From the NCBI RefSeq assembly GCF_900142015.1, contig NZ_FQZN01000004.1, forward strand, positions 62,001-126,000: 64,000 bases of DNA, read 5' to 3'. Of the stretch, positions 33,438-42,230 are shown piece by piece. Position 1 is the first letter of the stretch. Each line of letters opens with the position of its first letter. Below the pieces are notes generated by a model that was not told where the DNA came from, did no database searches, and saw nothing but the letters and a program-made list of their open reading frames with translations. A program made the position numbers and the translations under genes. This DNA comes from Bacteroides stercorirosoris (lineage in GTDB: Bacteria > Bacteroidota > Bacteroidia > Bacteroidales > Bacteroidaceae).

Positions 33438-36400
33438 TTACTTGGTTTTCTCTTCTATCCATTTGCGTGCATTGACGAAGGCTTCCATCCACGGAGTAAT
33501 CTGGTCGCTGTGCAGGCGTTCTGCCGGGTAGCAACCATTCTGCCACGGGAAGATAGCACGTTCCAAGTGGGGCATGATTGCCAGATGGCGTCCGTCGGCA
33601 CTGGCTATACCGGCTGCCGAGAAGTCCGAACCGTTCGGGTTGGCGGGATACTCGTCATAGCTATATTTAGCCACCACATTGTATTTGTCTTCATCGTATG
33701 GCAAAGAGAATTTACCTTCTCCATGAGCTACCCAGATACCGAGTTTGCTGCCACTCAACGAACCGAACATTACGCTGCGGTTAGTCGGGATGGTGAGGCC
33801 GAGGAATCTGGATTCGAACTTATGAGACTCGTTATGCAACATCTTGCCCTGTTTCTTATGTTCTGGAGTGATGAGGTTAAGTTCCATCATCAACTGGCAA
33901 CCGTTGCAGACACCCAGTGAAAGTGTGTCTTCGCGTGCATAATACTTGTCGAGTGCTTCTTTGGCTTTCGGGTTGAAGAGGAATGCGCCTGCCCAACCTT
34001 TGGCAGAACCCAACACGTCGGAGTTGGAGAAGCCACCGCAGTACACAATCATGTTCACGTCTTCCAGAGTTTCGCGTCCGCTGATAAGGTCGGTCATGGT
34101 TACGTCTTTCACATCGAAACCTGCCAGATAGAGGGAGTAGGCCATTTCGCGTTCACCGTTCGTACCTTTCTCGCGGATGATGGCTGCGCGGATACCGGTC
34201 GGTGTGCGACGGTTCGGGTCGATGCCATATTGTGAGAATTTGCCTTTGAAGCCCGGCATGAAAGCGAATTCAAGCGGCTGCATCTTGTAGTTCTCAAAAC
34301 GCTTCTTGGCACAGCCGTTCATGGACTGTTTGCGGTCGAGCAGGTAAGAGGTAGAATACCATACATCGCGCATATAGTCGATGCCGAACTGGTAAGTGGC
34401 ATCATCCTTGGTGATGAGGATATGGCGTTCATCGGTCGGCTTACCGATTTTCACGAAGCCTACACCGGCATCTTCCAATATTTGTTTCACCTGCTCCTTG
34501 TGCTTGTCGCTCACCTGGATAACGATACCCGGGTTTTCGGCAAACAGAAGTTTCACGAGGTCATGTTCCTTCATCTTGTCGAGGCTGATTTCCATACCGC
34601 CTTCTACATTTGCGAAGCACATTTCCAGCAGGGTAGTGATGAGACCACCGGCTGATATATCGTGACCGGCAAGAATCAGGCCTTTGTTCACCAGTTCCTG
34701 TACGGCAAGGAAAGCGTCGCGGAAGTATTCGGCATCCTGCACTGTAGGCACTTCATCGCCTACTTTGCCCAATGACTGTGCGAAGGCGGAGCCACCCAGT
34801 TTCAATGTATCGAAACTAAAGTCTATATGATAAATCGTAGTCTTTTCATCATTAACAAGAACGGGAGAAACCACTTTCTTCACGTCCGAAACTTCGCCGC
34901 CTGCGGAAACGATAACGGTTCCCGGAGAAATTACTTTGCTGCCGTCGGGGTATTTTTGTGTCATGGACAGAGAGTCCTTTCCGGTAGGCACGTTGATTTG
35001 CAGTGCACAGCAGAAGTCGCTCAAGGCTTTCACGGCTGTGTAGAGACGGGCATCTTCACCTTCTTGTGAGCGGCAAGGCCACATCCAGTTGGCAGAGAGG
35101 GAAATACTGTCCATGCCTTCGGCCATTGGAGCCCATACAAGGTTGGTCAATGCTTCGCTCACTGAAAGTACCGAACCGGCTGCCGGGTCGGCAAGTGCGG
35201 CTTGAGGGGCATGTCCCAGTGAAGTGGCGATACCTTTCTCGCCACGATAGTCGAGGGCTACCACACCGCAGTCGCTCAATGGTAACTGCAATTCGCCCTG
35301 GCATTGCTGGCGGGCAATCTTACCGGTTACGGAACGGTCTACTTTGTTGGTCAACCAGTCCTTGCAGGCAACTGCTTCCAGTTGCAATACGTTCGTCAGG
35401 TATTCGTGCAGTTTGGATTGCTCGTATTTCGGCATTTCGTAGTGACGTTCTACGGTCTTGTCTATCATGTAGGTCTTGGGAGACGAACCGAACATTTGTT
35501 CAACAGCAAGATCGAACGGACGTACACCGTCAGCCTGCTGGAAAGCAAAGCGATGATCGCCGGTAGTTTCACCTACCACGTACATCGGGGCACGTTCACG
35601 TTCTGCCACTTTACGCACATGTTCGATGGCTTCTTCCTGAATGAGCAAGCCCATACGTTCCTGGCTTTCGTTGGCGATGATTTCTTTGGCGGAGAGTGTC
35701 TTGTCGCCGATAGGCAACTTGCTCATATCGATCATACCACCACATTCTTCTACCAATTCGGAAAGGCAGTTCACGTGTCCTGCCGAACCGTGGTCGTGGA
35801 TGGACACCACCGGGTTGGTTTCTTCTTCGCAGAGGGCACGTACCACGTTGTAGGCACGTTTCTGCATTTCGGCGTTGGCACGCTGCACGGCGTTCAGCTC
35901 GATACCGCTACTGTAGCGTCCGGTATCTACAGAAGATACGGAACCACCGCCCAAGCCGATGCGGTAGTTGTCACCACCGATGACGACTACTTTGTTTCCG
36001 GCTTCCGGCGTGCCTTTCAGGCAGTCACGTTTCGTGCCGTAGCCTACGCCGCCGGCAAGCATGATTACTTTGTCGTAGCCGTAAACTTCTTCTCTTTCCT
36101 TATGTTCAAAGGTCAGCACGGAACCGCAGATTAGCGGTTGCCCGAACTTGTTGCCGAAGTCGCTGGCGCCATTGGACGCTTTAATCAGAATCTGTTCCGG
36201 AGTCTGGTACAGCCATTGGCGTACAGGGAGGATTTCTTCCCAGAGACGTCCTTCGTCGGTGCGGGGATATGAAGTCATGTAGACAGCAGTTCCGGCAATG
36301 GGCCATGAACCTTTACCACCACCCATACGGTCGCGGATTTCACCGCCTGTACCGGTAGATGCACCGTTGAAGGGTTCTACGGTTGTCGGGAAATTGTGTG

Positions 36401-37142
36401 TTTCAGCTTTCAGTGAGATAACGCTCTTGATGTCTTTCACCTGGAAGAAGTCGGGCTTAGAGTGGTCTGCCGGAGCAAACTGTTCAATCACCGGACCTTC
36501 GGCAAAAGCTACATTATCTTTATATGCTGAAATAATCTTATTGGGGTTTTCTTGGGTTGTTTTCTTAATCATCTGGAAGAGAGAAGACTCTTGTTCCACA
36601 CCGTCGATGATGAACGTTCCACCGAATATTTTGTGGCGGCAGTGCTCGGAGTTGATTTGTGCGAAACCAAATACTTCAGAGTCTGTCAACTTGCGTCCGA
36701 GGTCTTGCTCTACTTTCTTGAGGTAGTCCATCTCTTCTTTGGAGAGTGCCAGGCCTTCTTTCTCGTTGTAAGCTTCCAAATCTTCGATATGGATGATCGG
36801 TTCCGGCTTACGGTTGGTGGTGAATACTTCCTGATTCAGACCTTTATACATGCGTTGCAGCATCGGGTCGTGGTCAGCGTTTTCATCTTTTACGGGGAAA
36901 TACTCCTCGATACGGATGATGCCGTCCAGTCCCATATTCTGGGTGATTTCTACGGCGTTCGTACTCCAAGGGGTAATCATTTCGCGGCGCGGACCAACGA
37001 AATGTCCTTTCAGGTTGTCTTCACTTTCGAGGGTGGCTTCTCCAAAAAGCCAGCAGAGTTTGTCGATGTCTGCTTGAGGAAGTGCGTGCTCGCATTCTAC
37101 GGCTATCACGCTTTTGGATGGGGTTCTGAAAAAAAGAATCAT
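33438..37142 (-). CDS. purL: Phosphoribosylformylglycinamidine synthase
   Basis: The 1234-residue large-type enzyme of purine synthesis turns FGAR, glutamine and ATP into FGAM. Domains run in the standard order: N-terminal PurS-like part, linker, two AIR synthase-type ATP modules (HNFPTTVEPFNGASTGTGGEIRD motif region near 253-275; a second near 820-900), and a C-terminal class I glutamine amidotransferase with Cys1079 in GVCNGCQLM and the His/Glu pair in the last part (MPHLERAIFPW). Length is that of the single-chain form found in Bacteroides and proteobacteria. It stands alone with its own terminator and two promoter-like sites. Confidence 0.97.
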   Translation of the reverse strand: MILFFRTPSKSVIAVECEHALPQADIDKLCWLFGEATLESEDNLKGHFVGPRREMITPWSTNAVEITQNMGLDGIIRIEEYFPVKDENADHDPMLQRMYKGLNQEVFTTNRKPEPIIHIEDLEAYNEKEGLALSKEEMDYLKKVEQDLGRKLTDSEVFGFAQINSEHCRHKIFGGTFIIDGVEQESSLFQMIKKTTQENPNKIISAYKDNVAFAEGPVIEQFAPADHSKPDFFQVKDIKSVISLKAETHNFPTTVEPFNGASTGTGGEIRDRMGGGKGSWPIAGTAVYMTSYPRTDEGRLWEEILPVRQWLYQTPEQILIKASNGASDFGNKFGQPLICGSVLTFEHKEREEVYGYDKVIMLAGGVGYGTKRDCLKGTPEAGNKVVVIGGDNYRIGLGGGSVSSVDTGRYSSGIELNAVQRANAEMQKRAYNVVRALCEEETNPVVSIHDHGSAGHVNCLSELVEECGGMIDMSKLPIGDKTLSAKEIIANESQERMGLLIQEEAIEHVRKVAERERAPMYVVGETTGDHRFAFQQADGVRPFDLAVEQMFGSSPKTYMIDKTVERHYEMPKYEQSKLHEYLTNVLQLEAVACKDWLTNKVDRSVTGKIARQQCQGELQLPLSDCGVVALDYRGEKGIATSLGHAPQAALADPAAGSVLSVSEALTNLVWAPMAEGMDSISLSANWMWPCRSQEGEDARLYTAVKALSDFCCALQINVPTGKDSLSMTQKYPDGSKVISPGTVIVSAGGEVSDVKKVVSPVLVNDEKTTIYHIDFSFDTLKLGGSAFAQSLGKVGDEVPTVQDAEYFRDAFLAVQELVNKGLILAGHDISAGGLITTLLEMCFANVEGGMEISLDKMKEHDLVKLLFAENPGIVIQVSDKHKEQVKQILEDAGVGFVKIGKPTDERHILITKDDATYQFGIDYMRDVWYSTSYLLDRKQSMNGCAKKRFENYKMQPLEFAFMPGFKGKFSQYGIDPNRRTPTGIRAAIIREKGTNGEREMAYSLYLAGFDVKDVTMTDLISGRETLEDVNMIVYCGGFSNSDVLGSAKGWAGAFLFNPKAKEALDKYYAREDTLSLGVCNGCQLMMELNLITPEHKKQGKMLHNESHKFESRFLGLTIPTNRSVMFGSLSGSKLGIWVAHGEGKFSLPYDEDKYNVVAKYSYDEYPANPNGSDFSAAGIASADGRHLAIMPHLERAIFPWQNGCYPAERLHSDQITPWMEAFVNARKWIEEKTK

Positions 37143-37241
37143 ACTGAATATTTATGATTTATGAATTATGATTTATGCTTGGGGCACTCCGGAAAAAGCA
37201 GAGAGGCGTTTACGGGAGATGCCGACTTTTTTTCTTTGGCG

Positions 37242-37331
37242 CAAAGATAATGCAAACTGAGCGCAGAATAAAATGAATTATTCATTTTTTATGCCGAGGT
37301 GCAGCTTATCTTCGCTTTTCTGGCAAAGATA
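37242..37331 (-). promoter_or_regulatory. Two -7 elements for purL with a palindrome between
   Basis: On the minus strand TATCTTTG occurs at 37249-37242 and again at 37331-37324, both fitting TAnnTTTG. Between them AAAATGAAT and ATTCATTTT (37270-37288) form a 9-bp palindrome that could be an operator, near the -33 region of the inner promoter. Purine control is a guess from the gene served. Confidence 0.4.
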
Positions 37332-37527
37332 CGGAAAATCGTTGGGGGAGAGAAAGAAAAGGAGATAAAAAAAACTCGCATCTGCTTTGCTGATTTCATT
37401 CCCGTATTTTAGAAGCATGAAAAAAAGATAATCCTCATGGAACTTGTAAGAAATATGACTTATATAATCAAAAAGTCATGAAAAAAGTCAGCTAATGCAA
37501 TTCTCAGTCGAAAAAACGTTAACACTA

Positions 37528-37559
37528 TTGGCTCGTCTCGCAAAAAAGTACGATATTTG
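37528..37559 (+). promoter_or_regulatory. Promoter of the LysE-type gene, almost touching the start codon
   Basis: TTG at 37528-37530, 21 bases, then GATATTTG at 37552-37559 (one mismatch to TAnnTTTG). Transcription should begin at or near the ATG at 37565, implying a leaderless or near-leaderless mRNA. Confidence 0.45.
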
Positions 37560-37564
37560 CAGCC

Positions 37565-38218
37565 ATGATTGAAATAAGGACCATATTCGATATATTATGG
37601 AAGGGCTTTATTATCGGGGTAGTTGTGTCTGCTCCGCTGGGGCCTGTCGGCGTGCTGTGCATTCAGCGTACGTTGAACAAAGGGCGTTGGTATGGTTTCA
37701 TAACAGGACTGGGAGCCTCGTTGAGTGACATTGCTTACGCCTTGCTGACAGGGTACGGAATGAGTTTCGTATTCGATTACGTCAATAAAAATATCTTTTA
37801 TTTGCAGTTGTTCGGAAGCATCATGCTGTTGGCATTTGGCATTTATACGTTTCGCAGTAATCCCGTCTCCTCCATCCGTCCTGTTTCTACCAATAAAGGT
37901 TCTTATTTCCATAACTTCATAACGGCGTTCGCCGTCACACTATCCAATCCACTTATTATTTTCCTGTTTATTGGACTCTTTGCACGCTTTGCCTTTGTCA
38001 GCGAAGGGGTGTTGGTGTTTGAGGCGGTCACCGGATACCTGGCTATTGCACTGGGGGCATTGGCATGGTGGTTTGGCATCACTTTCTTTGTGAATAAAGT
38101 CCGTACGCAATTCAACCTGCGCGGCATCTGGATATTGAACCGTATTATCGGAGGCATTGTCATTGTTGTGTCTGTGTTTGGGTTGGTGTTTACGCTGATG
38201 GGCGAATCACTTTACTGA
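37565..38218 (+). CDS. LysE-family amino-acid exporter
   Basis: 217 residues with six membrane spans. The first carries the family pattern GFIIGVVVSAPLGPVGVLCI, the conserved small-residue and proline stretch at which LysE/RhtB exporters begin, followed by GLGASLSDIAYALLTG and a central SNPLIIFLFIGLFARF. Members export amino acids such as lysine, homoserine or cysteine derivatives; the substrate here is not predictable. The next gene starts 17 bases downstream, so the two are likely co-transcribed. Confidence 0.9.
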   Translation: MIEIRTIFDILWKGFIIGVVVSAPLGPVGVLCIQRTLNKGRWYGFITGLGASLSDIAYALLTGYGMSFVFDYVNKNIFYLQLFGSIMLLAFGIYTFRSNPVSSIRPVSTNKGSYFHNFITAFAVTLSNPLIIFLFIGLFARFAFVSEGVLVFEAVTGYLAIALGALAWWFGITFFVNKVRTQFNLRGIWILNRIIGGIVIVVSVFGLVFTLMGESLY

Positions 38219-38234
38219 CAAGAAACATAAAATC

Positions 38235-38777
38235 ATGAAGATAGCACAACAACTGAAAGCGAAGAATATCGCGGAATACCTTATATATATGTGGCAGGTA
38301 GAGGATTTGATACGCGCCAACGGGTGTGATATCGATAATATCCGCGAAAGTATTATTTCCCGTTATCCCGAAGAGGAACGTCCCGCATTGGAAGAATGGT
38401 ATGGCAATCTGATTGATATGATGCGCATAGAAGGTGTGAAGGAAAAGGGACATCTGCAAATCAACCGTAACGTAGTGATGAACCTGACAGAGTTGCATGG
38501 CGAATTGCTGGCATCTCCCAAATATCCTTATTATAGTGCAGCCTATTTTAAAGCATTGCCCTTTATAGTGGAACTGCGCCAAAAGAACGGAAAGAAAGAT
38601 GAGCCGGAACTGGAGACGTGTTTCGAAGCTTTGTATGGGGTCTTGCTGCTGCGTTTGCAGAAGAAGGAAATCACACCGGGAACGGCGAAAGCAATAGAGT
38701 CCATCAGTAGTTTTATTTCCCTGCTTGCCAACTATTACGAGAAAGATAAAAAGGGAGAGTTGAAACTGGGGGAGTAA
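38235..38777 (+). CDS. DUF4924-type protein of unknown function
   Basis: 180 residues, helical and cytosolic, with no signal or membrane segment. Notable stretches are KNIAEYLIYMWQVEDLIRAN near the start and EITPGTAKAIESISSFISLL near the end. It fits my recollection of the DUF4924 family of Bacteroidetes, which lies in this same gene order (transporter, DUF4924, rfbD, prfC) in other Bacteroides. No function is known. Confidence 0.85.
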   Translation: MKIAQQLKAKNIAEYLIYMWQVEDLIRANGCDIDNIRESIISRYPEEERPALEEWYGNLIDMMRIEGVKEKGHLQINRNVVMNLTELHGELLASPKYPYYSAAYFKALPFIVELRQKNGKKDEPELETCFEALYGVLLLRLQKKEITPGTAKAIESISSFISLLANYYEKDKKGELKLGE

Positions 38778-38850
38778 TGTTGTAAAGTGGCTGATAGTGG
38801 GGACGTTACTTTGATTGTGAATCGTAAATAATTAAATCTAAAATAGAGAG

Positions 38851-39708
38851 ATGAGAATATTAGTAACCGGAGCCAACGGACAACTTGGCAACGAGATGCA
38901 AGTTCTTGCAAAAGAGAATCCGCAACACACTTATTATTTTACTGACGTACAGGAACTGGATATCTGTGACGAACAGGCTGTACGGGCGTGCATTGCTGAC
39001 AATCAGATTGAAGTCGTAGTGAATTGTGCTGCTTATACGGCAGTCGATAAAGCGGAAGATAACGAAGAGTTATGCCGTAAACTGAATGAAGAAGCTCCGG
39101 GAATACTGGCACGTGCCGCTCAGGCTAATGGTGCTGCAATGATACAGGTTTCTACGGACTATGTATTTGATGGCACGGCGCATATCCCTTATACAGAAGA
39201 GTGCGAGACATGCCCTAACTCTGTTTATGGGTTTACCAAGTTGGGCGGAGAGAAGGAAGTCATGCAGAACTGTGAAAAGGCGATGGTGATTCGTACCGCC
39301 TGGTTGTATTCTATCTATGGAAACAACTTTGTGAAGACAATGATTCGTCTGGGACGTGAACGTGAATCGTTGGGAGTCGTTTTTGATCAGATTGGTACGC
39401 CGACGTATGCGAAAGATCTGGCAGTTGCTATCTATGCAGCTATCAATCGTGGAATTGTTCCGGGCATTTATCATTTCAGTGATGAGGGCGTGTGCTCCTG
39501 GTATGATTTTACGGTGGCTATTCACCGCATTGCAGGCATTACGACATGTAAGGTTAGTCCGTTGCATACGAATGAATACCCGGCAAAGGCACCCCGTCCG
39601 CACTATTCGGTATTGGATAAGACGAAAATTAAGAAAACGTTCGGTATCGAAGTTCCTCATTGGGAAGAAAGCCTGAAAGTGTGTATCGAGAAGTTGAATG
39701 AAGTATAA
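38851..39708 (+). CDS. rfbD: dTDP-4-dehydrorhamnose reductase
   Basis: 285 residues, a short-chain dehydrogenase/reductase that completes dTDP-L-rhamnose from dTDP-4-keto-rhamnose using NAD(P)H. The N-terminal nucleotide motif is GANGQLGNE (residues 7-15); the catalytic Tyr-Lys pair is in YGFTKLGGEK near 130-139, and STDYVFDG near 105-112 marks the RmlD type. Length is normal. No rmlABC genes adjoin, so the other steps of the pathway are encoded elsewhere. prfC starts 21 bases after it. Confidence 0.95.
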   Translation: MRILVTGANGQLGNEMQVLAKENPQHTYYFTDVQELDICDEQAVRACIADNQIEVVVNCAAYTAVDKAEDNEELCRKLNEEAPGILARAAQANGAAMIQVSTDYVFDGTAHIPYTEECETCPNSVYGFTKLGGEKEVMQNCEKAMVIRTAWLYSIYGNNFVKTMIRLGRERESLGVVFDQIGTPTYAKDLAVAIYAAINRGIVPGIYHFSDEGVCSWYDFTVAIHRIAGITTCKVSPLHTNEYPAKAPRPHYSVLDKTKIKKTFGIEVPHWEESLKVCIEKLNEV

Positions 39709-39729
39709 ATGATACCTATATAATCATAT

Positions 39730-41304
39730 ATGGCAAATAATAACGAAATAGAGAGAAGGCGAACCTTTGCTATTATCGCGCATCCGGATGCCGGTAAGAC
39801 GTCATTGACCGAGAAGTTATTGCTTTTCGGTGGGCAGATTCAGGTGGCTGGTGCCGTGAAAAGCAATAAGATAAAGAAAACGGCTACATCCGACTGGATG
39901 GATATAGAGAAACAACGTGGTATCTCTGTAACCACCTCTGTGATGGAGTTTGATTACAAGGATTATAAGATTAACATCCTCGATACTCCCGGTCACCAGG
40001 ACTTTGCCGAAGATACCTACCGCACGCTGACCGCTGTAGACAGCGTTATTATCGTAGTGGACGGTGCAAAGGGTGTGGAAACGCAGACGCGTAAGCTGAT
40101 GGAAGTGTGCCGTATGCGTAATACACCGGTAATTATCTTCGTCAACAAAATGGACCGTGAAGCTAAGGATCCTTTCGACTTGCTGGACGAATTGGAGGAA
40201 GAGTTATCCATTCATGTACGTCCACTGACCTGGCCTATCGAAAGTGGTGTCCGTTTCAAGGGAGTTTATAATATCTATGAAGATAAGCTGAACCTTTTCC
40301 AGCCTTCCAAACAGGTGGTTACAGAGAAGGTAGAGGTAGACATCAATACCGAAGAACTGGATAAGCAAATCGGTGCGCAATTGGCTGATAAACTGCGTGG
40401 TGAACTGGAACTGATAGATGGGGTCTATCCTGAGTTTGATAAAGAAGAATATCTGAAAGGCGAACTGGCACCTGTATTCTTTGGTTCGGCACTGAATAAC
40501 TTCGGTGTGCAGGAGTTATTGGATTGTTTTGTGGAGGTAGCTCCAAGTCCCCGTCCGGTGCAGGCGGAAGAGCGTGAAGTGGAACCGGAAGAACCGAAGT
40601 TCACCGGTTTTGTCTTTAAGATTACGGCGAATATCGACCCAAACCACCGTTCCTGTATTGCATTTTGTAAGATTTGCTCAGGTAAATTCACGCGTAATGC
40701 TCCTTACCTGCATGTGCGTCATGGAAAGACTATGCGTTTTTCTTCGCCTACACAGTTCATGGCACAGCGTAAGACGACTGTTGATGAGGCTTGGGCAGGT
40801 GACATCATCGGGTTACCGGACAACGGAACGTTTAAGATTGGTGATACGTTGACGGAAGGGGAGATGCTTCATTTCCGTGGTTTGCCGAGTTTCTCGCCGG
40901 AGATGTTCAAGTATATAGAAAACGCTGACCCGATGAAGCAGAAACAGCTTGCCAAGGGTATCGACCAACTGATGGACGAGGGTGTGGCGCAGTTGTTTGT
41001 CAACCAGTTTAACGGTCGGAAGATTATTGGTACGGTGGGGCAGTTGCAGTTCGAGGTTATCCAGTATCGTCTGGAGAACGAATACAGTGCGAAGTGTCGT
41101 TGGGAACCGTTGAGTCTGTATAAAGCTTGCTGGATAGAGAGTGATGACCAGGAGGAACTGGAGGCTTTCAAGAAACGTAAGTATCAGTATATGGCGAAAG
41201 ACCGTGAAGGAAGAGATGTCTTCCTGGCAGATAGCGGTTATGTGCTGCAAATGGCCCAGATGGACTTTAAGCATATTAAGTTCCATTTTACCAGCGAGTT
41301 CTGA
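39730..41304 (+). CDS. prfC: Peptide chain release factor 3
   Basis: 524 residues, a translational GTPase that frees RF1/RF2 from the ribosome after termination. G motifs are complete: [13 protein letters not shown] (about 17-29), ISVTT switch I, DTPGHQD and NKMD. The EF-G-like domains II and III follow ([30 protein letters not shown]). The length matches E. coli RF3 (529). It is the last gene of the rfbD group and is followed by a repeat hairpin. Confidence 0.96.
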   Translation: MANNNEIERRRTFAIIAHPDAGKTSLTEKLLLFGGQIQVAGAVKSNKIKKTATSDWMDIEKQRGISVTTSVMEFDYKDYKINILDTPGHQDFAEDTYRTLTAVDSVIIVVDGAKGVETQTRKLMEVCRMRNTPVIIFVNKMDREAKDPFDLLDELEEELSIHVRPLTWPIESGVRFKGVYNIYEDKLNLFQPSKQVVTEKVEVDINTEELDKQIGAQLADKLRGELELIDGVYPEFDKEEYLKGELAPVFFGSALNNFGVQELLDCFVEVAPSPRPVQAEEREVEPEEPKFTGFVFKITANIDPNHRSCIAFCKICSGKFTRNAPYLHVRHGKTMRFSSPTQFMAQRKTTVDEAWAGDIIGLPDNGTFKIGDTLTEGEMLHFRGLPSFSPEMFKYIENADPMKQKQLAKGIDQLMDEGVAQLFVNQFNGRKIIGTVGQLQFEVIQYRLENEYSAKCRWEPLSLYKACWIESDDQEELEAFKKRKYQYMAKDREGRDVFLADSGYVLQMAQMDFKHIKFHFTSEF

Positions 41305-41358
41305 TCGGTAGGACTGAATTTTTTCAGAATTTAGTTTCTTTTTGTAGCGGTTTTGATG

Positions 41359-41449
41359 CACCACAGATTACACAGATTTACACAGATTAGGGAAGATATC
41401 TCTGATTATTAATAAATTAAATCTGTGCTAATCTGTGTAATCTGTGGTG
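41359..41449. repeat. Inverted repeat built from CACAGATTA units
   Basis: Arms of 30 bp (41359-41388 and 41420-41449, two mismatches) each carry three tandem copies of a 9-10 bp unit, CCACAGATTA-CACAGATTTA-CACAGATT. The loop is 31 bases. It lies between the convergent prfC and PepSY-like genes and may stop transcription from both, though no T-run flanks it. Confidence 0.9.
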
Positions 41450-41536
41450 AAATAATTCCTTTCCGCACCGATACGAATAAGAATTTAGCTTCATTTGTCC
41501 TGCTCCATAATAGCTTTTTATTATGGAAAATCTTTG

Positions 41537-42025
41537 TTATAAGAACACCTCTGCACCCAGCAGATTATTAAAGTAAGTCGCATTACGTTCATCCTCCAAT
41601 CCTCCGTCAAGGGTGAATAGCAGTTGATACCTGGTCTGCGTATTTGCCATACCCACTATTACAGAAATCACCGATTGCTTTTCGGGAAACTGGACCAATG
41701 TAACATTTTGTACCATCCCATCAGAATACTGGCTTGCAGCAAATGCATTATAAACTGCGGCAGGGACTTCATCCATCGTTTCCCAGTCTGTTTGCTTCAT
41801 TGCCCACGAAGCATTGGAATTGAACCAGACTTTGGTGTCGAAGCCATTCTGTATAAAGTCCGCTACATAATACGCTTCGTCCCGCGACCAGGCTACATCT
41901 TTGGCTTGGGGGTACATCTTCTTTAGGGCTTCCTGCACATTGACAGGAGCGTAATCGGCAAAAACCGGAACTGATGCCAGAAGCATCAGAAGCAGAAAAG
42001 AAAACTTCAATTTATTCATGCTCAT
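41537..42025 (-). CDS. PepSY-like periplasmic protein
   Basis: 162 residues with a signal peptide ending PVFADY. The rest resembles two PepSY_like (formerly DUF2874) units: PVNVQEALKKMYPQAKDVAW near 27-46 and a second, weaker unit at VPAAVYNAFAASQYSDGMVQ near 88-107. These proteins are common and abundant in the Bacteroides envelope and are thought to act as periplasmic binders or inhibitors, but no target is known. A second Met two codons later could also be the start. Confidence 0.85.
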   Translation of the reverse strand: MSMNKLKFSFLLLMLLASVPVFADYAPVNVQEALKKMYPQAKDVAWSRDEAYYVADFIQNGFDTKVWFNSNASWAMKQTDWETMDEVPAAVYNAFAASQYSDGMVQNVTLVQFPEKQSVISVIVGMANTQTRYQLLFTLDGGLEDERNATYFNNLLGAEVFL

Positions 42026-42169
42026 ATTTTTTTGTTAGGTCTTAGGTTATGGTTTGGTAGACAACGCTATTCCATGTCTTTTGTTTGCTTATTTAACACA
42101 AAACATCACTGCAAGGCACTCTGTGGCTGTTTTATGTCTCAATTTTATCCTTTTATGTCCGAAATATGC

Positions 42170-42200
42170 TTTCGCGAATCCCCTCCCTCCGTTACTTTTG
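42170..42200 (+). promoter_or_regulatory. Promoter of the galactan locus
   Basis: TACTTTTG at 42193-42200 matches TAnnTTTG, with TTTC at 42170-42173, 19 bases before, as an imperfect -33 element. It is 30 bases before the first gene of the operon. Confidence 0.5.
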
Positions 42201-42230
42201 CCAACAGAAAACCAACTTTAATTTGATGAC

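Larger units (their letters stand above)
37143..37564. other. Intergenic region between divergent purL and LysE-type genes
   Basis: 422 bases without a gene, A+T rich. It contains two minus-strand -7 elements for purL, a short palindrome at 37270-37288 and the promoter of the LysE-type gene at the far end. Nothing else is recognised. Confidence 0.8.
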
